DNA from: Mariprofundaceae bacterium
GTDB lineage: Bacteria; Pseudomonadota; Zetaproteobacteria; Mariprofundales; Mariprofundaceae
Length of the DNA: 12,352 nt
Direction of reading: 5' to 3'
Assembly: GCA_027035825.1 (NCBI GenBank)
Contig: JALVTX010000034.1
Span: 1-12,352, forward strand
This document shows, in pieces, positions 1 to 7,827 of the stretch. A program made the position numbers and the translations under genes. Each line of letters opens with the position of its first letter. The stretch's first letter is position 1. The notes beneath the pieces were generated by a model that worked only from the letters and a program-made list of their open reading frames with translations, had not been told where the DNA came from and did not search any database.

Positions 1-371
1 TCGCCCAGCAGCGCCAGCGTCGCGGGATAGAACAGCGTCAGCGCCAACAGCAGCGACCATTGCAGCATCAGCGCCAGGTATTTGCCGGCCACGATCCGGG
101 CCGTGGACACCGGCAGCGTGGCCACGAGTTCGAACGTGCCCGCCTTGCGCTCGTCGGCCAGCGCCCGCATGCAGACGGCCGGCACGAAGAACATCAACAG
201 CACCGGCAGCATGGCGAAGAAATCGCGCATGTCCGCCTGCCCGACGAGGAACAGCCGGTTGCCGAAGAAGAAGCCGGCCGCCAGCAGGAACGCCACCGCG
301 ATCACGTAGCCCAGCGGCGTGTCCACCGCCTGCCGCCATTCCTTCCAGACCAGCGCCCGCACCGCGCTCAC
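1..371 (-). CDS. ABC-2 type transporter permease, N-terminal part (Gld/Nos-type exporter)
   Basis: This is the integral membrane subunit of an ABC exporter, cut by the left edge of the window; the first 123 residues are visible. It starts with GTG at 371, and the GTGA overlaps the stop codon of the ATPase gene, so the two are translationally coupled and should form one complex in the inner membrane. The visible part begins VRALVWKEW after two residues, then has a hydrophobic segment (about residues 25-37), a second one around the motif LPVLLMFFVPAVCMR, and the cytoplasmic stretch ADERKAGTFELVATLPVS. That arrangement (membrane helix, RxxADERxxGTxELLxTLPVS) is characteristic of the GldF/NosY-like ABC-2 permease family. 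A third hydrophobic segment follows before the cut. The family is known; the substrate is not. In many genomes a GldG-like gene follows, but it would lie outside this window. Confidence 0.85.
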   Translation of the reverse strand, partial: MSAVRALVWKEWRQAVDTPLGYVIAVAFLLAAGFFFGNRLFLVGQADMRDFFAMLPVLLMFFVPAVCMRALADERKAGTFELVATLPVSTARIVAGKYLALMLQWSLLLALTLFYPATLALLG

Positions 372-1375
372 AACTCATCCTCCCCGTCATCCGCCGCCGC
401 GCCCTGGGTCAGGCGATGGAAGACGTCCTCCAGGCTCGCCTGGCCGCGACGCATCTCCAGCAGCACCGCGCCCGCCTCGACGGCCGCGCGAAAGGCCGAT
501 TCCGCCAGCGGCGCCTCGCGATCCGGGTGGAACAGGCGCAGCCGCGTCTCGTCCGTCCCGCCCTCCGCTCCGGCGGCAACCTTCTCACCTTCCGCCATCT
601 CGCGGCCCTCGCCCGCCTCGCAGCGGGCCTCGGCCAGGTGCTTGCGGAGACTGGCGGCAAACGCCTCGGCATCGCCGCGCAGCACCAGGCGCACCTCCGC
701 GCCGCCCTGCACCCGCCGGGCCAGTTCCGCGGCCGTGCCGGACTCCACCAGCCGCCCTCGGTCAATGATCATCACCCGGTCGCACACGGCCTCCACCTCG
801 GACAGCACGTGCGAGGACAAGAGCACCGTCTTCTCCCGCCCCAAATCGCGGATCAGGCGGCGAATATCGAGAATCTGGTTCGGGTCCAGTCCGGTGGTCG
901 GCTCGTCCAGGATCAGGCAGTCGGGATCGTGCAGCATCGCGGCGGCCAGGCCCACGCGCTGACGATAGCCCTTGGAGAGCTCGCCGATGCGCCGGCCCAT
1001 CACGCCCTCCAGCCCGCAGACCTGCCGCATCAGCCGCATGCGCTCGGCCAGCCGCCCCTCGGGCAGCCCGTGCATGCGGCCGATGAAGCGCAGATGCGTG
1101 GACACGTGCAAGTCGGCATACATCGGCGCGTTTTCCGGCAGGTAGCCGATGATGCGCCGGACGGCGATGGATTCCTCGTCAATGGCATGGCCGCCCACGG
1201 TGGCCGTGCCGGAACTGGGAGGGAGGTAGCAGGTGAGCATCTTCATCGTCGTGGACTTGCCCGCGCCATTGGGGCCGAGCAGGCCCATCACCTCGCCCCG
1301 CTTGACGTGAAAGCTCAGGTTCCGCACGGCAGGCTTGTCGCCAAAGGAGCGGCTCAAGGCTTCCGCGACAATCAT
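368..1375 (-). CDS. ABC transporter ATP-binding protein (GldA/NosF/CcmA-like)
   Basis: This is the cytoplasmic ATPase subunit that powers the permease encoded just downstream. Counting from the ATG at 1375 it has 335 residues: Walker A GPNGAGKST at about 34-42, signature LSKGYRQR, Walker B CLILDEPTTGLDP and an H-loop histidine in SSHVLSE. The nucleotide-binding domain ends near residue 220. A C-terminal extension of roughly 110 residues follows, with a charged, glutamate-rich linker and an acidic end (DDGEDEL). Such extensions are usual in the GldA/NosF group and are thought to contact the partner. I chose ATG 1375 over the in-frame TTG at 1384, because that TTG uses the last base of the TATAAT promoter box. 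There is no Shine-Dalgarno sequence before the ATG, which fits a leaderless message. The gene's end overlaps the permease start by 3 bases. Confidence 0.93.
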   Translation of the reverse strand: MIVAEALSRSFGDKPAVRNLSFHVKRGEVMGLLGPNGAGKSTTMKMLTCYLPPSSGTATVGGHAIDEESIAVRRIIGYLPENAPMYADLHVSTHLRFIGRMHGLPEGRLAERMRLMRQVCGLEGVMGRRIGELSKGYRQRVGLAAAMLHDPDCLILDEPTTGLDPNQILDIRRLIRDLGREKTVLLSSHVLSEVEAVCDRVMIIDRGRLVESGTAAELARRVQGGAEVRLVLRGDAEAFAASLRKHLAEARCEAGEGREMAEGEKVAAGAEGGTDETRLRLFHPDREAPLAESAFRAAVEAGAVLLEMRRGQASLEDVFHRLTQGAAADDGEDEL

Positions 1376-1383
1376 GGCCCGCA

Positions 1384-1411
1384 ATTATAGGAGCCCGCCG
1401 CCCCGCTGCAA
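1384..1411 (-). promoter_or_regulatory. Promoter of the ABC exporter operon, probably leaderless
   Basis: Reading leftwards, a perfect -10 box TATAAT lies at 1389-1384. A weak -35 candidate TTGCAG (3 of 6 matches) lies at 1411-1406, 16 bases upstream. Only 8 bases separate the -10 box from the ATG at 1375, so transcription should begin at or within a base or two of the start codon. The -10 box is seen directly; the leaderless reading is inference. Confidence 0.6.
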
Positions 1412-1452
1412 TCCTCACCCAAATTCGTGGATGATTTTTGAGAAAGAGCCAC

Positions 1453-1458
1453 TATAAT
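1453..1458 (+). promoter_or_regulatory. tRNA-Ala promoter, -10 box
   Basis: A perfect TATAAT ends 14 bases before the tRNA. It is followed by a GC-rich stretch (GCGCCGCC), the kind of discriminator typical of stable-RNA promoters under stringent control. No convincing -35 hexamer is found at 16-18 bases; TGGATG at 1428-1433 is the nearest candidate and is 19 bases away. Transcription probably starts near 1465, giving a short 5' leader for RNase P to remove. Confidence 0.6.
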
Positions 1459-1472
1459 GCGCCGCCATCGCT

Positions 1473-1548
1473 GGGGCCGTAGCTCAGTTGGGAGAGCGTC
1501 ACGTTCGCAATGTGAAGGTCAGCGGTTCGATCCCGCTCGGCTCCACCA
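1473..1548 (+). tRNA. tRNA-Ala, anticodon CGC
   Basis: A full 76-base cloverleaf can be folded. The acceptor stem is GGGGCCG/CGGCTCC and contains G3:U70, the identity element for alanyl-tRNA synthetase. The D-stem is GCTC/GAGC, the anticodon stem TCACG/TGTGA, and the T-arm AGCGG-TTCGATC-CCGCT. The 7-base anticodon loop TTCGCAA carries CGC at 1506-1508, which reads GCG, a codon used often in GC-rich genes such as those flanking it. CCA is encoded at 1546-1548. It has its own promoter and terminator and is transcribed away from the ABC operon. Confidence 0.97.
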
Positions 1549-1571
1549 GTCAGAAAGGCCAATGGGCTCAA

Positions 1572-1599
1572 AAGGGGCCGCGCGGAAGCGCGGCCCCTT
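1572..1599. terminator. Bidirectional hairpin terminator between tRNA-Ala and marC
   Basis: A perfect 12-base-pair stem (AAGGGGCCGCGC pairing with GCGCGGCCCCTT) closes a GGAA loop. On the plus strand it is followed only by TTATT, so it is a weak classical terminator there. On the minus strand the run CCCCTTTTGAG gives four Ts, and it can end the seven-gene unit that finishes with marC at 1642. It lies 24 bases after the tRNA. Confidence 0.8.
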
Positions 1600-1641
1600 A
1601 TTGCACTCGGCAAACCGCTGATTCGGCTCCTCACGGCTCCG

Positions 1642-2268
1642 CTACGCCAACCCTGGAAACAGGTTCCTGCCACCATCGGCGATGAACTGCACCCCGATTG
1701 CCACCAGGATCAGCCCCATGATGCGGGTCACGATGTTCAGCCCGATCACGCCCAACAAGGCACGAATCCTTCCCGCCAGCATCAACACAACCCAGACAAT
1801 GGCGGCAACCGCAAGGATGGCCAGGGCCAGCAACACTTCTCCCCCCAATGAATGAGCCCTGTTTGCATCAAGAATGACCAGGCTGATCGCTCCCGGGCCA
1901 GCCATCAACGGTATGGCCAATGGCACGACCGAGATGTCCTCCTTTTCCCTGACAGCTTCAGCCTCATCGGGATGATGCTGCACATGGCTTTGCCGACCAT
2001 GCAGCATCGTGATGCCCATCAGCAGAATCAGCAATCCGCCACCGACCCGGAAGGCATCAATGGTGATGCCGAAAAACCCGAGCAATGCTTCGCCCGTCCA
2101 TGCAGAAAGCAGCAGAATGAGCGCAACAGCCATGGTCGCGCGATTGACGATGCGGGTATCCGCAACCGGGTCCCTCCCGGTCATGGACAGAAAGATGGGC
2201 AATGCCCCCAAGGGGTTGACGATGGAAAGCAGCCCCACCATCAACAGCATGAACGACGTTCCCTGCAA
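1642..2268 (-). CDS. MarC-family integral membrane protein
   Basis: This 208-residue protein belongs to the MarC/YhgN/YchE family (known fold, mostly six membrane helices, function unproven despite the old link to multiple antibiotic resistance). The hallmarks are NPLGALPIFLSMT near the N-terminus, VPLAIPLMAGPGAIS in the middle and RIMGLILVAIGVQFIADG near the end. The start is a TTG 3 bases after the stop of the RND gene. It is supported by GGAGGGGG six bases upstream, inside the end of that gene, so translation is probably coupled. The ATG at 2250, with AGGGAA before it, is a possible alternative and would remove six residues. A histidine-rich, charged loop lies at residues 90-111 (His 90, 95, 98, 99). 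As the last gene of the efflux unit it may assist that pathway, but no role is established. Confidence 0.88.
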   Translation of the reverse strand: MQGTSFMLLMVGLLSIVNPLGALPIFLSMTGRDPVADTRIVNRATMAVALILLLSAWTGEALLGFFGITIDAFRVGGGLLILLMGITMLHGRQSHVQHHPDEAEAVREKEDISVVPLAIPLMAGPGAISLVILDANRAHSLGGEVLLALAILAVAAIVWVVLMLAGRIRALLGVIGLNIVTRIMGLILVAIGVQFIADGGRNLFPGLA

Positions 2269-2271
2269 TGC

Positions 2272-5200
2272 CTACCCCCTCCACCGCTGGCGCATGGATT
2301 CAATGGAATAGAACAGAACCGGCACGACCAGCAAGGTCAGGAACGTGCCTGCAATGAGACCGCCGATGGCCACGAACGCCAGGGGCGACAGTCGCTCGAT
2401 TCCCACCGCCCATTCCATGGCCAGCGGAATCATGCCAACCGCAGACGCCGTCGCAGTCATCAGGATTGGGCGCGTCCGCTTGACCACGGAATCAAGAACC
2501 GCCTGACGCAGCGACATCCCTTCCTGCAGGGCCTGTTTCGCGAAATCCACCAGCAGGATGCCGTTGTTCACGACAATGCCCATCAACAGGATCAGCCCCA
2601 TCTGGGCCGGCATGGAAAGGAACTTGCCTCCCAGAAGCAGTCCGAATGCGGCGCCAATCAATGCCAGGGGAAGACAGGCCAAGATGGCAAACGGATCCAG
2701 GAAGGAACGGAAAGTCACCACCAGCATCAAATACAGAAGCACCAGGCCCAGGCCAAAGACCTTCAGCAAGCGTTGTCCCGCTTCATGCAGCTGCTTGTAT
2801 TCGCCCTCGTCATGAATGCTATATCCATGTGGCAGCTTGAGATCCGCCAACGAGTCCATCACCGCATCATGAAGGGCCGTGATGGCCACGTTCCGCCTCC
2901 AACCCAACACATCAATCGTCGGCTCCAGGTACTGGTGCGTCTCGGCCGTCGACGCTGTCATCATGCTCGGCGAGGCCACGGCAGCCAGCGGCACGAACGC
3001 TCCGCCTTTCGTCCGGATGTTGATTGCCCGAATGTTTTCCATATCCGTTCGCTGGCTCCGCTTGAGACGAACCCAGACCGGAATCGAATTCTCCCCCGGC
3101 ACACGCAATGTTCCTCCCAGCGTGCCCCCAACCGCCCTGGCCACTTGCGCGGCGACTTCTTTCGCGGTCAGCCCATACAAGCGGGCCTTGGCCGGCTCGA
3201 CATTCAAGGCAATACGCTCGGATCTTTGCTGCCAGGTTCGATCAATGCCGGTCAGCCCGTGAACCGAGCGCAGGCGCTGCATGACCTCATCCGCCAATCT
3301 GCCGAGCACCTCGGGATCAGGCCCCGTGATCATGACATCGACGCTGGCCCGGATGGACGACAGCGGCGTGGCCCCAAAGGCCGCGACATTGGCCGAGATC
3401 AATCCGGGAATGCCGTGCAGCCGCTGCTGGATGGCCTGGTTGATGTCGGTCAGCGAACGGTTCCGGTGGAAACGATCCACGATATTCAGCGTGATTTCGC
3501 CTTGTTGCAGAAGGCGCGCCGCGCCAAAGGACTTGACGCCCGGCTCGGAGCCCACCACGCTGGACATGGAAATCAGCCAGCCCGGCGCCAATTCCTTCCT
3601 GATGGCCTCCTCAACTGCCGTCAGCAGTTTTTCCATGCCATGATCATCCGTGTCCGGCGCGGCCTCGAAACGGATCTGGGTAATGCCCGTATCCATCAAG
3701 GGCATCAATTCCCGCCCCTGCAAACGCAGCTGGGAAGCCGAGACAACGAACAGGGCAAGGAAAAGCACCATGATCATTCGGCGGTAGTTCAAGCCCCAGT
3801 CCACCAGTCTCACATAGCCTTGCCGCACAGGTTCCAGCACATGGCGCGTGAAAGGAGTAAGAAGCCATGAGAGGGGATCGCGAGCGCCGGGCTTGATGAT
3901 GCGTGGAGCCAGGAGCGGAATCACCGTAACCGAGGCGACCAGCGAAGCCAACAGCGCAACGGAAAGAGTGATGGTCAGGGGGCGCAACACTGTCTGAACG
4001 AACCCGCCGATAAACATGATGGGCACCAGCACCAGAATCGTGCTGACCGTGCCCGACGTGTCTGCCAGCAGAATCTCGTCCAGTCCACGCACGGCTGCCA
4101 CCTTGCCTGCTTCGCCCAAGGTCCGCATTCGCCGTTCGATGTTTTCCATGACGACCACGACGTCATCGGCCAGCAACCCGACCGCAATGATGATGGCCGA
4201 CAGGGTCACCATGTCGAACTCGAAACCGATCCACCACAGGATGGCAAATGTCAGCAAATAAGAAATCGGCAGGGAAATCGACACCACCAGCGCCGCTCGC
4301 GAATTTCCCAGAAAAAGAAGGATCACGACCAATGTCATGATGACGGCATCACGTAACGAGTCCAGCATGTTGCTGACCGTCAGCCCGATGATGCGCCCCT
4401 GCGTGTCGGCCACCCGGATGTCGAGATTGGGGAACTGGCGTCGCACTTCATCCAGGTGTGCATCGACCGCATCAATCACCGGCTTGGTGAACCCCCTCTC
4501 CGAACGCAACAGGGAAACGGCCACCGCGGGGCGACCATTGCCATGATAAAGCGACGACGGGTCGGCGGCGCCCCAGTGCACATCGCCCAGATCTCCGACC
4601 CGAACGTAGTTGCCATTTCCCAGTGGCACGAGGATGGAGGCAATGTCATCCGGGGTTTTCGCCAGCGCCTGGGCCGTCAGCAGGAAACGACGCCCTCGTT
4701 GATACACCATGCCTGCCGGCTGGGAGATATTCGAACCGGCCAGTGCGGCCACCACCTGGGCAATCGAGAGCTGGTGCGCCTGCAAACGGTTGCGGTCCAG
4801 ATCCACGGCCACTTGCCGGATGGGACCGCCAAACACTTCTGCCTCCGCGACTCCCGGCAGATTGAGCAGCGTGTCTCGAAGCTGATTCTCCGCCATTCGC
4901 CGGACCTGCCCCAAATCCAGGCCCGATCCCTTCGCCGGCCTTACCGCCAGGACGAGGGCGGGCTTCGCCGCATCGGTAATCTTGAACACCAGGGGCTCAT
5001 GAATGCCCTGGGGCAACTGCCCGCGCACGCGTGAGAGCTCCGTGGTCACTTCATTGGCGGCGGTATCAATGTCCACGCCATATTCAAACTCCACCTGAAC
5101 GGCCGAAACCTCATCGCGAGAGGTCGACGTGACCCTGCGCACGCCATCAATCGAGGACAGACGCACCTCGAGAGGATGGGTCACCTCGGTGGCCACATCG

Positions 5201-5370
5201 CTTGACATTGCCCCGGGCCATTTCACGACAACCGAAACAGACGGCCGATTGGTGTCGGGAAACAGGTTCGTCGGAATGAAAAAAAAGCCGATGACGCCGA
5301 GAATCATGAACGCCGCGGTTGCCGCGAGAATGGCATGCGGCCGGGACAACAAACACTCTCCGAAGCTCAT
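2272..5370 (-). CDS. RND-family efflux pump, inner membrane subunit (HAE/AcrB-like)
   Basis: This 1032-residue protein has the normal length for a resistance-nodulation-division pump. These work as trimers in the inner membrane, take substrate from periplasm or membrane, and are driven by proton entry. Helix 1 lies at about residues 14-32, followed by the porter loop with its early FFIPTNLFPDTNRP motif, and helices 2-6 from about 340. The second porter loop runs from roughly 555 to 870 and the last helices to 1026. The proton-relay aspartates are Asp402-Asp403 in GLLADDVVVVMEN. Arg965 and Thr972 of RTRPILMT match AcrB Arg971 and Thr978. The AcrB Lys940 position is Asn935 in VVNNGILL, as in SwrC-like members of the family. 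The DD pair argues against the CzcA/CusA metal-ion branch, which has DG there. The gene starts inside the adaptor gene (ATGA overlap). The substrate is unknown. Confidence 0.95.
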   Translation of the reverse strand: MSFGECLLSRPHAILAATAAFMILGVIGFFFIPTNLFPDTNRPSVSVVVKWPGAMSSDVATEVTHPLEVRLSSIDGVRRVTSTSRDEVSAVQVEFEYGVDIDTAANEVTTELSRVRGQLPQGIHEPLVFKITDAAKPALVLAVRPAKGSGLDLGQVRRMAENQLRDTLLNLPGVAEAEVFGGPIRQVAVDLDRNRLQAHQLSIAQVVAALAGSNISQPAGMVYQRGRRFLLTAQALAKTPDDIASILVPLGNGNYVRVGDLGDVHWGAADPSSLYHGNGRPAVAVSLLRSERGFTKPVIDAVDAHLDEVRRQFPNLDIRVADTQGRIIGLTVSNMLDSLRDAVIMTLVVILLFLGNSRAALVVSISLPISYLLTFAILWWIGFEFDMVTLSAIIIAVGLLADDVVVVMENIERRMRTLGEAGKVAAVRGLDEILLADTSGTVSTILVLVPIMFIGGFVQTVLRPLTITLSVALLASLVASVTVIPLLAPRIIKPGARDPLSWLLTPFTRHVLEPVRQGYVRLVDWGLNYRRMIMVLFLALFVVSASQLRLQGRELMPLMDTGITQIRFEAAPDTDDHGMEKLLTAVEEAIRKELAPGWLISMSSVVGSEPGVKSFGAARLLQQGEITLNIVDRFHRNRSLTDINQAIQQRLHGIPGLISANVAAFGATPLSSIRASVDVMITGPDPEVLGRLADEVMQRLRSVHGLTGIDRTWQQRSERIALNVEPAKARLYGLTAKEVAAQVARAVGGTLGGTLRVPGENSIPVWVRLKRSQRTDMENIRAINIRTKGGAFVPLAAVASPSMMTASTAETHQYLEPTIDVLGWRRNVAITALHDAVMDSLADLKLPHGYSIHDEGEYKQLHEAGQRLLKVFGLGLVLLYLMLVVTFRSFLDPFAILACLPLALIGAAFGLLLGGKFLSMPAQMGLILLMGIVVNNGILLVDFAKQALQEGMSLRQAVLDSVVKRTRPILMTATASAVGMIPLAMEWAVGIERLSPLAFVAIGGLIAGTFLTLLVVPVLFYSIESMRQRWRG

Positions 5371-6491
5371 GATTCCATGGCTCCTTGCCGGTTGACGATT
5401 ACACGGTCTCCATCACGCAATTGAAGGAGCACGCTCCCATTGGCTGTCACCACCAGGTCGCCCTTCTTCAACTCGCCCGCGACCACGCACCGCGTCTTGC
5501 CGCACAATCGAACATGGACGGAAACGCGCCGGAGCAAGGAATGTTTCTTGCCGACGATCTTGAAGAGTGTTCGCGTGTCCCGGTTCTCGGACGGACGCAG
5601 CGCATCCACGGGCACCGTCAGGCCCATCGCCGCACCCGTTATCACCCGCGTCGCCACGGGCGCGCCGTCGGGCAAGTGGAATGGCCGCGAAGGCAGATCA
5701 ATCTCGATGCGTCCCATGGCCAGCTTGTCCAGCGATGGATTGATGCGCGTCACCTTGACCACCATGGATTGCGTTCCCTGGAACAACTGGACATTGCCGC
5801 CCACGCGCACATGCGTCAGCGTGTCCAGAGGAACCGGCACGATCACACGGCCGCCTCGATCCGCCGCCAAAACGTAAATCGCCTTGCCAGGAAACACGGT
5901 ATCTCCCGGTTCGGCCAAACGCCTGGACACCCGCCCATTCACGGGCGAGGTGATTCGGCCATAGGAAATCTTGACCTCCAGTGACTTCAATTGCTTCTTG
6001 AGCGCATCCACGTTGGCCAGATCGGCCCGAACCCGTGTCTGATAGCGCTCGACGGCCGAAGTGGACGACCCTCCCTCCGCAAGCAGCCGTTGCTCCCGTT
6101 GCAATTCCTTCCGATCATTGTCGAGCTGCGCCTTGGCGCTCGCAAGCCTGGCCCGCACCGCGCCCGCGGCCGCCTCGAGTTCGCGCGTATCCAGCCGAAC
6201 GATGAGGTCGCCTGCATGAACCCGTCCGCCTTCACGCGGCCCCATCTGAAGCACGGTGCCGCTGATTTGCGGCGCGATGCGCACGTCGCTGGAACTGACC
6301 ACCCGTCCTAGCGCGGGAAATCCCTGGTCAACCCTGCCCTCTTCAACCAAACTAGCATTCAGCGCCCACGGCGCCTCGGCCATGGGCGGGCTTTGCCGGA
6401 TATTCTTGAGGTGTGCATGCAAGAAAGCGGCTGTTCCCGCAACGAGAATGGGAATCAGCAAAAAACGAAGTTTCCTCTTGTCGATGTTCAT
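5367..6491 (-). CDS. RND periplasmic adaptor (membrane fusion protein, HlyD/AcrA family)
   Basis: The adaptor links the RND pump to the TolC-type channel. It has 374 residues. A hydrophobic N-terminal segment (about 8-26) follows three basic residues and has no lipobox cysteine, so it is an anchored or secreted protein and not a lipoprotein. The first lipoyl half-motif is at about 72-101 (VRIAPQISGTVLQ, GGRVHAGDLIVRLD). An alpha-helical hairpin follows at about 103-172, then the second lipoyl half (ITSPVNGRVSRRLAEPGD) and the beta-barrel and membrane-proximal parts. The only two cysteines, Cys330 and Cys335, sit in a short C-terminal loop (LCGKTRC) and could form a disulfide or bind a soft metal; that is inference. 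The start ATG at 6491 has GGAGAGAAGG directly upstream and lies 9 bases after the TolC-like gene. The end overlaps the RND start by 4 bases. Confidence 0.93.
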   Translation of the reverse strand: MNIDKRKLRFLLIPILVAGTAAFLHAHLKNIRQSPPMAEAPWALNASLVEEGRVDQGFPALGRVVSSSDVRIAPQISGTVLQMGPREGGRVHAGDLIVRLDTRELEAAAGAVRARLASAKAQLDNDRKELQREQRLLAEGGSSTSAVERYQTRVRADLANVDALKKQLKSLEVKISYGRITSPVNGRVSRRLAEPGDTVFPGKAIYVLAADRGGRVIVPVPLDTLTHVRVGGNVQLFQGTQSMVVKVTRINPSLDKLAMGRIEIDLPSRPFHLPDGAPVATRVITGAAMGLTVPVDALRPSENRDTRTLFKIVGKKHSLLRRVSVHVRLCGKTRCVVAGELKKGDLVVTANGSVLLQLRDGDRVIVNRQGAMES

Positions 6492-6500
6492 CCTTCTCTC

Positions 6501-7808
6501 CTAGTAGGCGGCAGGCGGATCGCCGTACGCCAGATGAAGCTCGTCATCGGCCAGCCACCAATTGGCGAGGGCGCTGGTGTAATTCGCCCTGGCGCGCGCC
6601 AATGCCGCTTCGGCATCCAGCAAGTCCGTGGCGGAAACACGCCCGTTCCGAAAACGATCGGACTGAATACGTTCCGCTTCTCGGGCGGATTCCAAGCCGG
6701 CGATGGCGGCCTCATATTGCAGCGACGCCGCCCTCCACGCCGCCTTGGCGGACAACAGCTCCGCTTTCGCCCGGTTCAGCGCGCTCTGGAGTTCGTGACG
6801 GGCTGCCTCCTTTCTGGCTCGCTCCCGATCCGTGTTCGCAAAGCGCCTTCCACCATCCCAGAACTGCCAGCGCATCTGGCCGCTGACGCTCCAGATGTTC
6901 GCGCCTTTCGCCGTGAACCCTTGATTGCGCACGGCTTCCGCTTCCAGAAACAACTGGGGAAGCCATTCCCGTTCGGCCTTCTTGAGAAGTTCATCTTCAG
7001 CCTCGACATGGTTCCTGGCTGCCCGCACATCCGGCCGCCGCTGCCCGAGCGCATCCTTGATGCGTGACAGGTATTCGTCCGAGGGGTGCGCCTTGGGCAC
7101 CGCAACCGGAACATCGTAACGCGTCTTGTTGAGCAAGGCCCCCAAGGCGGAACGAAGACGTTCCTCATCGCCAGCCAGGCCCGCCAGCTGCCCTTCCACC
7201 GCCTTGATTGCGGCCCTGATGCGCAGCAGCTCCACCGCCGGGATGCGACCGACTCGAACGGACGTGGCCGTCACTTTCTCGTGTCCTTCGAGGGCTTTCA
7301 GATGCGCCTGATGCGCCTGTCGAATTCCTGCCAGCCGCTGCAAGCCACGATACAGGTTCACGGCCTGGGAAAACAGCGACAGCCGTGTCTGCTCGGCCTG
7401 GTTTCGGGCCGCCAGGCTGGAAAAGGTCCCGGCATGCACGGTTGCGGTTATGCGGCCGTCGATATCCAGCGGGAGTACATACCTGGCGCCATAGCCATAG
7501 GCATTCTTGTCAAAGAGCGACCGGGACAAGACGGGCGGGTATGAAATCGGCGAAACCAGACGGTCATCGTTGAAATGCGTCGCCTGTCCGAACACTTCGC
7601 CGCTTCCCCAGTACCGGCTTCTGGCCACCCGAATCGCCGCCTCGGCGGCTTTTGCCTGCGCAGCCGCGGCCCTGAACCGGGGCGCCGCCTTTTCCACCTG
7701 GTGCAATAGCGCCCCCAGCCCATCGTCGGCATGCAGGATTCCCGGCATCAGCAGCGCTGCTCCGGCCGCAACAAGGAATCCGCGCCAGCTCCACGGTTTC
7801 GGCTTCAT
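6501..7808 (-). CDS. TolC-family outer membrane efflux protein
   Basis: This 435-residue protein should be the outer membrane channel of the tripartite pump. A Sec signal peptide covers residues 1-27: Lys2 and Lys4, a hydrophobic core around FLVAAGAALLMPG, and a likely cut after LHA. The mature part is dominated by long alanine- and arginine-rich helical stretches arranged as two repeats (about 30-230 and 240-425). This is the pattern of outer membrane efflux proteins, which form trimeric barrels with a periplasmic helical tunnel. Sequences such as QRRPDVRAARNHVEAED and DRFRNGRVSATDLLDAE are typical of the second repeat. There is no lipobox cysteine. It is shorter than E. coli TolC and nearer in size to CusC/OprM-like channels. 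GGAGGAGGACA precedes ATG 7808, 19 bases after the thioredoxin-like gene. Confidence 0.92.
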   Translation of the reverse strand: MKPKPWSWRGFLVAAGAALLMPGILHADDGLGALLHQVEKAAPRFRAAAAQAKAAEAAIRVARSRYWGSGEVFGQATHFNDDRLVSPISYPPVLSRSLFDKNAYGYGARYVLPLDIDGRITATVHAGTFSSLAARNQAEQTRLSLFSQAVNLYRGLQRLAGIRQAHQAHLKALEGHEKVTATSVRVGRIPAVELLRIRAAIKAVEGQLAGLAGDEERLRSALGALLNKTRYDVPVAVPKAHPSDEYLSRIKDALGQRRPDVRAARNHVEAEDELLKKAEREWLPQLFLEAEAVRNQGFTAKGANIWSVSGQMRWQFWDGGRRFANTDRERARKEAARHELQSALNRAKAELLSAKAAWRAASLQYEAAIAGLESAREAERIQSDRFRNGRVSATDLLDAEAALARARANYTSALANWWLADDELHLAYGDPPAAY

Positions 7809-7827
7809 TGTCCTCCTCCATTCAGAC

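Noticed and set aside
416..1390. 324-codon plus-strand open frame opposite the ABC ATPase
   Set aside because: It is antisense to a gene with every ABC motif intact, and its composition is low in sense and rich in Ala, Gln and His.
1473..1548. tRNA-Ala 3' end as an attachment site with a direct repeat at the far side of the block
   Set aside because: I read 9750-9980 for a copy of the T-arm and acceptor sequence and found none; there is no integrase gene in the window.
1852..3870. 672-codon open frame on the plus strand, opposite the RND and MarC genes
   Set aside because: It is antisense to well-conserved proteins. Its translation is rich in His, Gln and Arg with no domain, and it arises from the codon bias of the minus-strand genes.
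2272..5370. RND gene as a CzcA/CusA-type heavy-metal ion pump
   Set aside because: Helix 4 has the DD pair of the HAE branch and not the DG motif of metal-ion pumps, so metal-ion export cannot be called from this protein.
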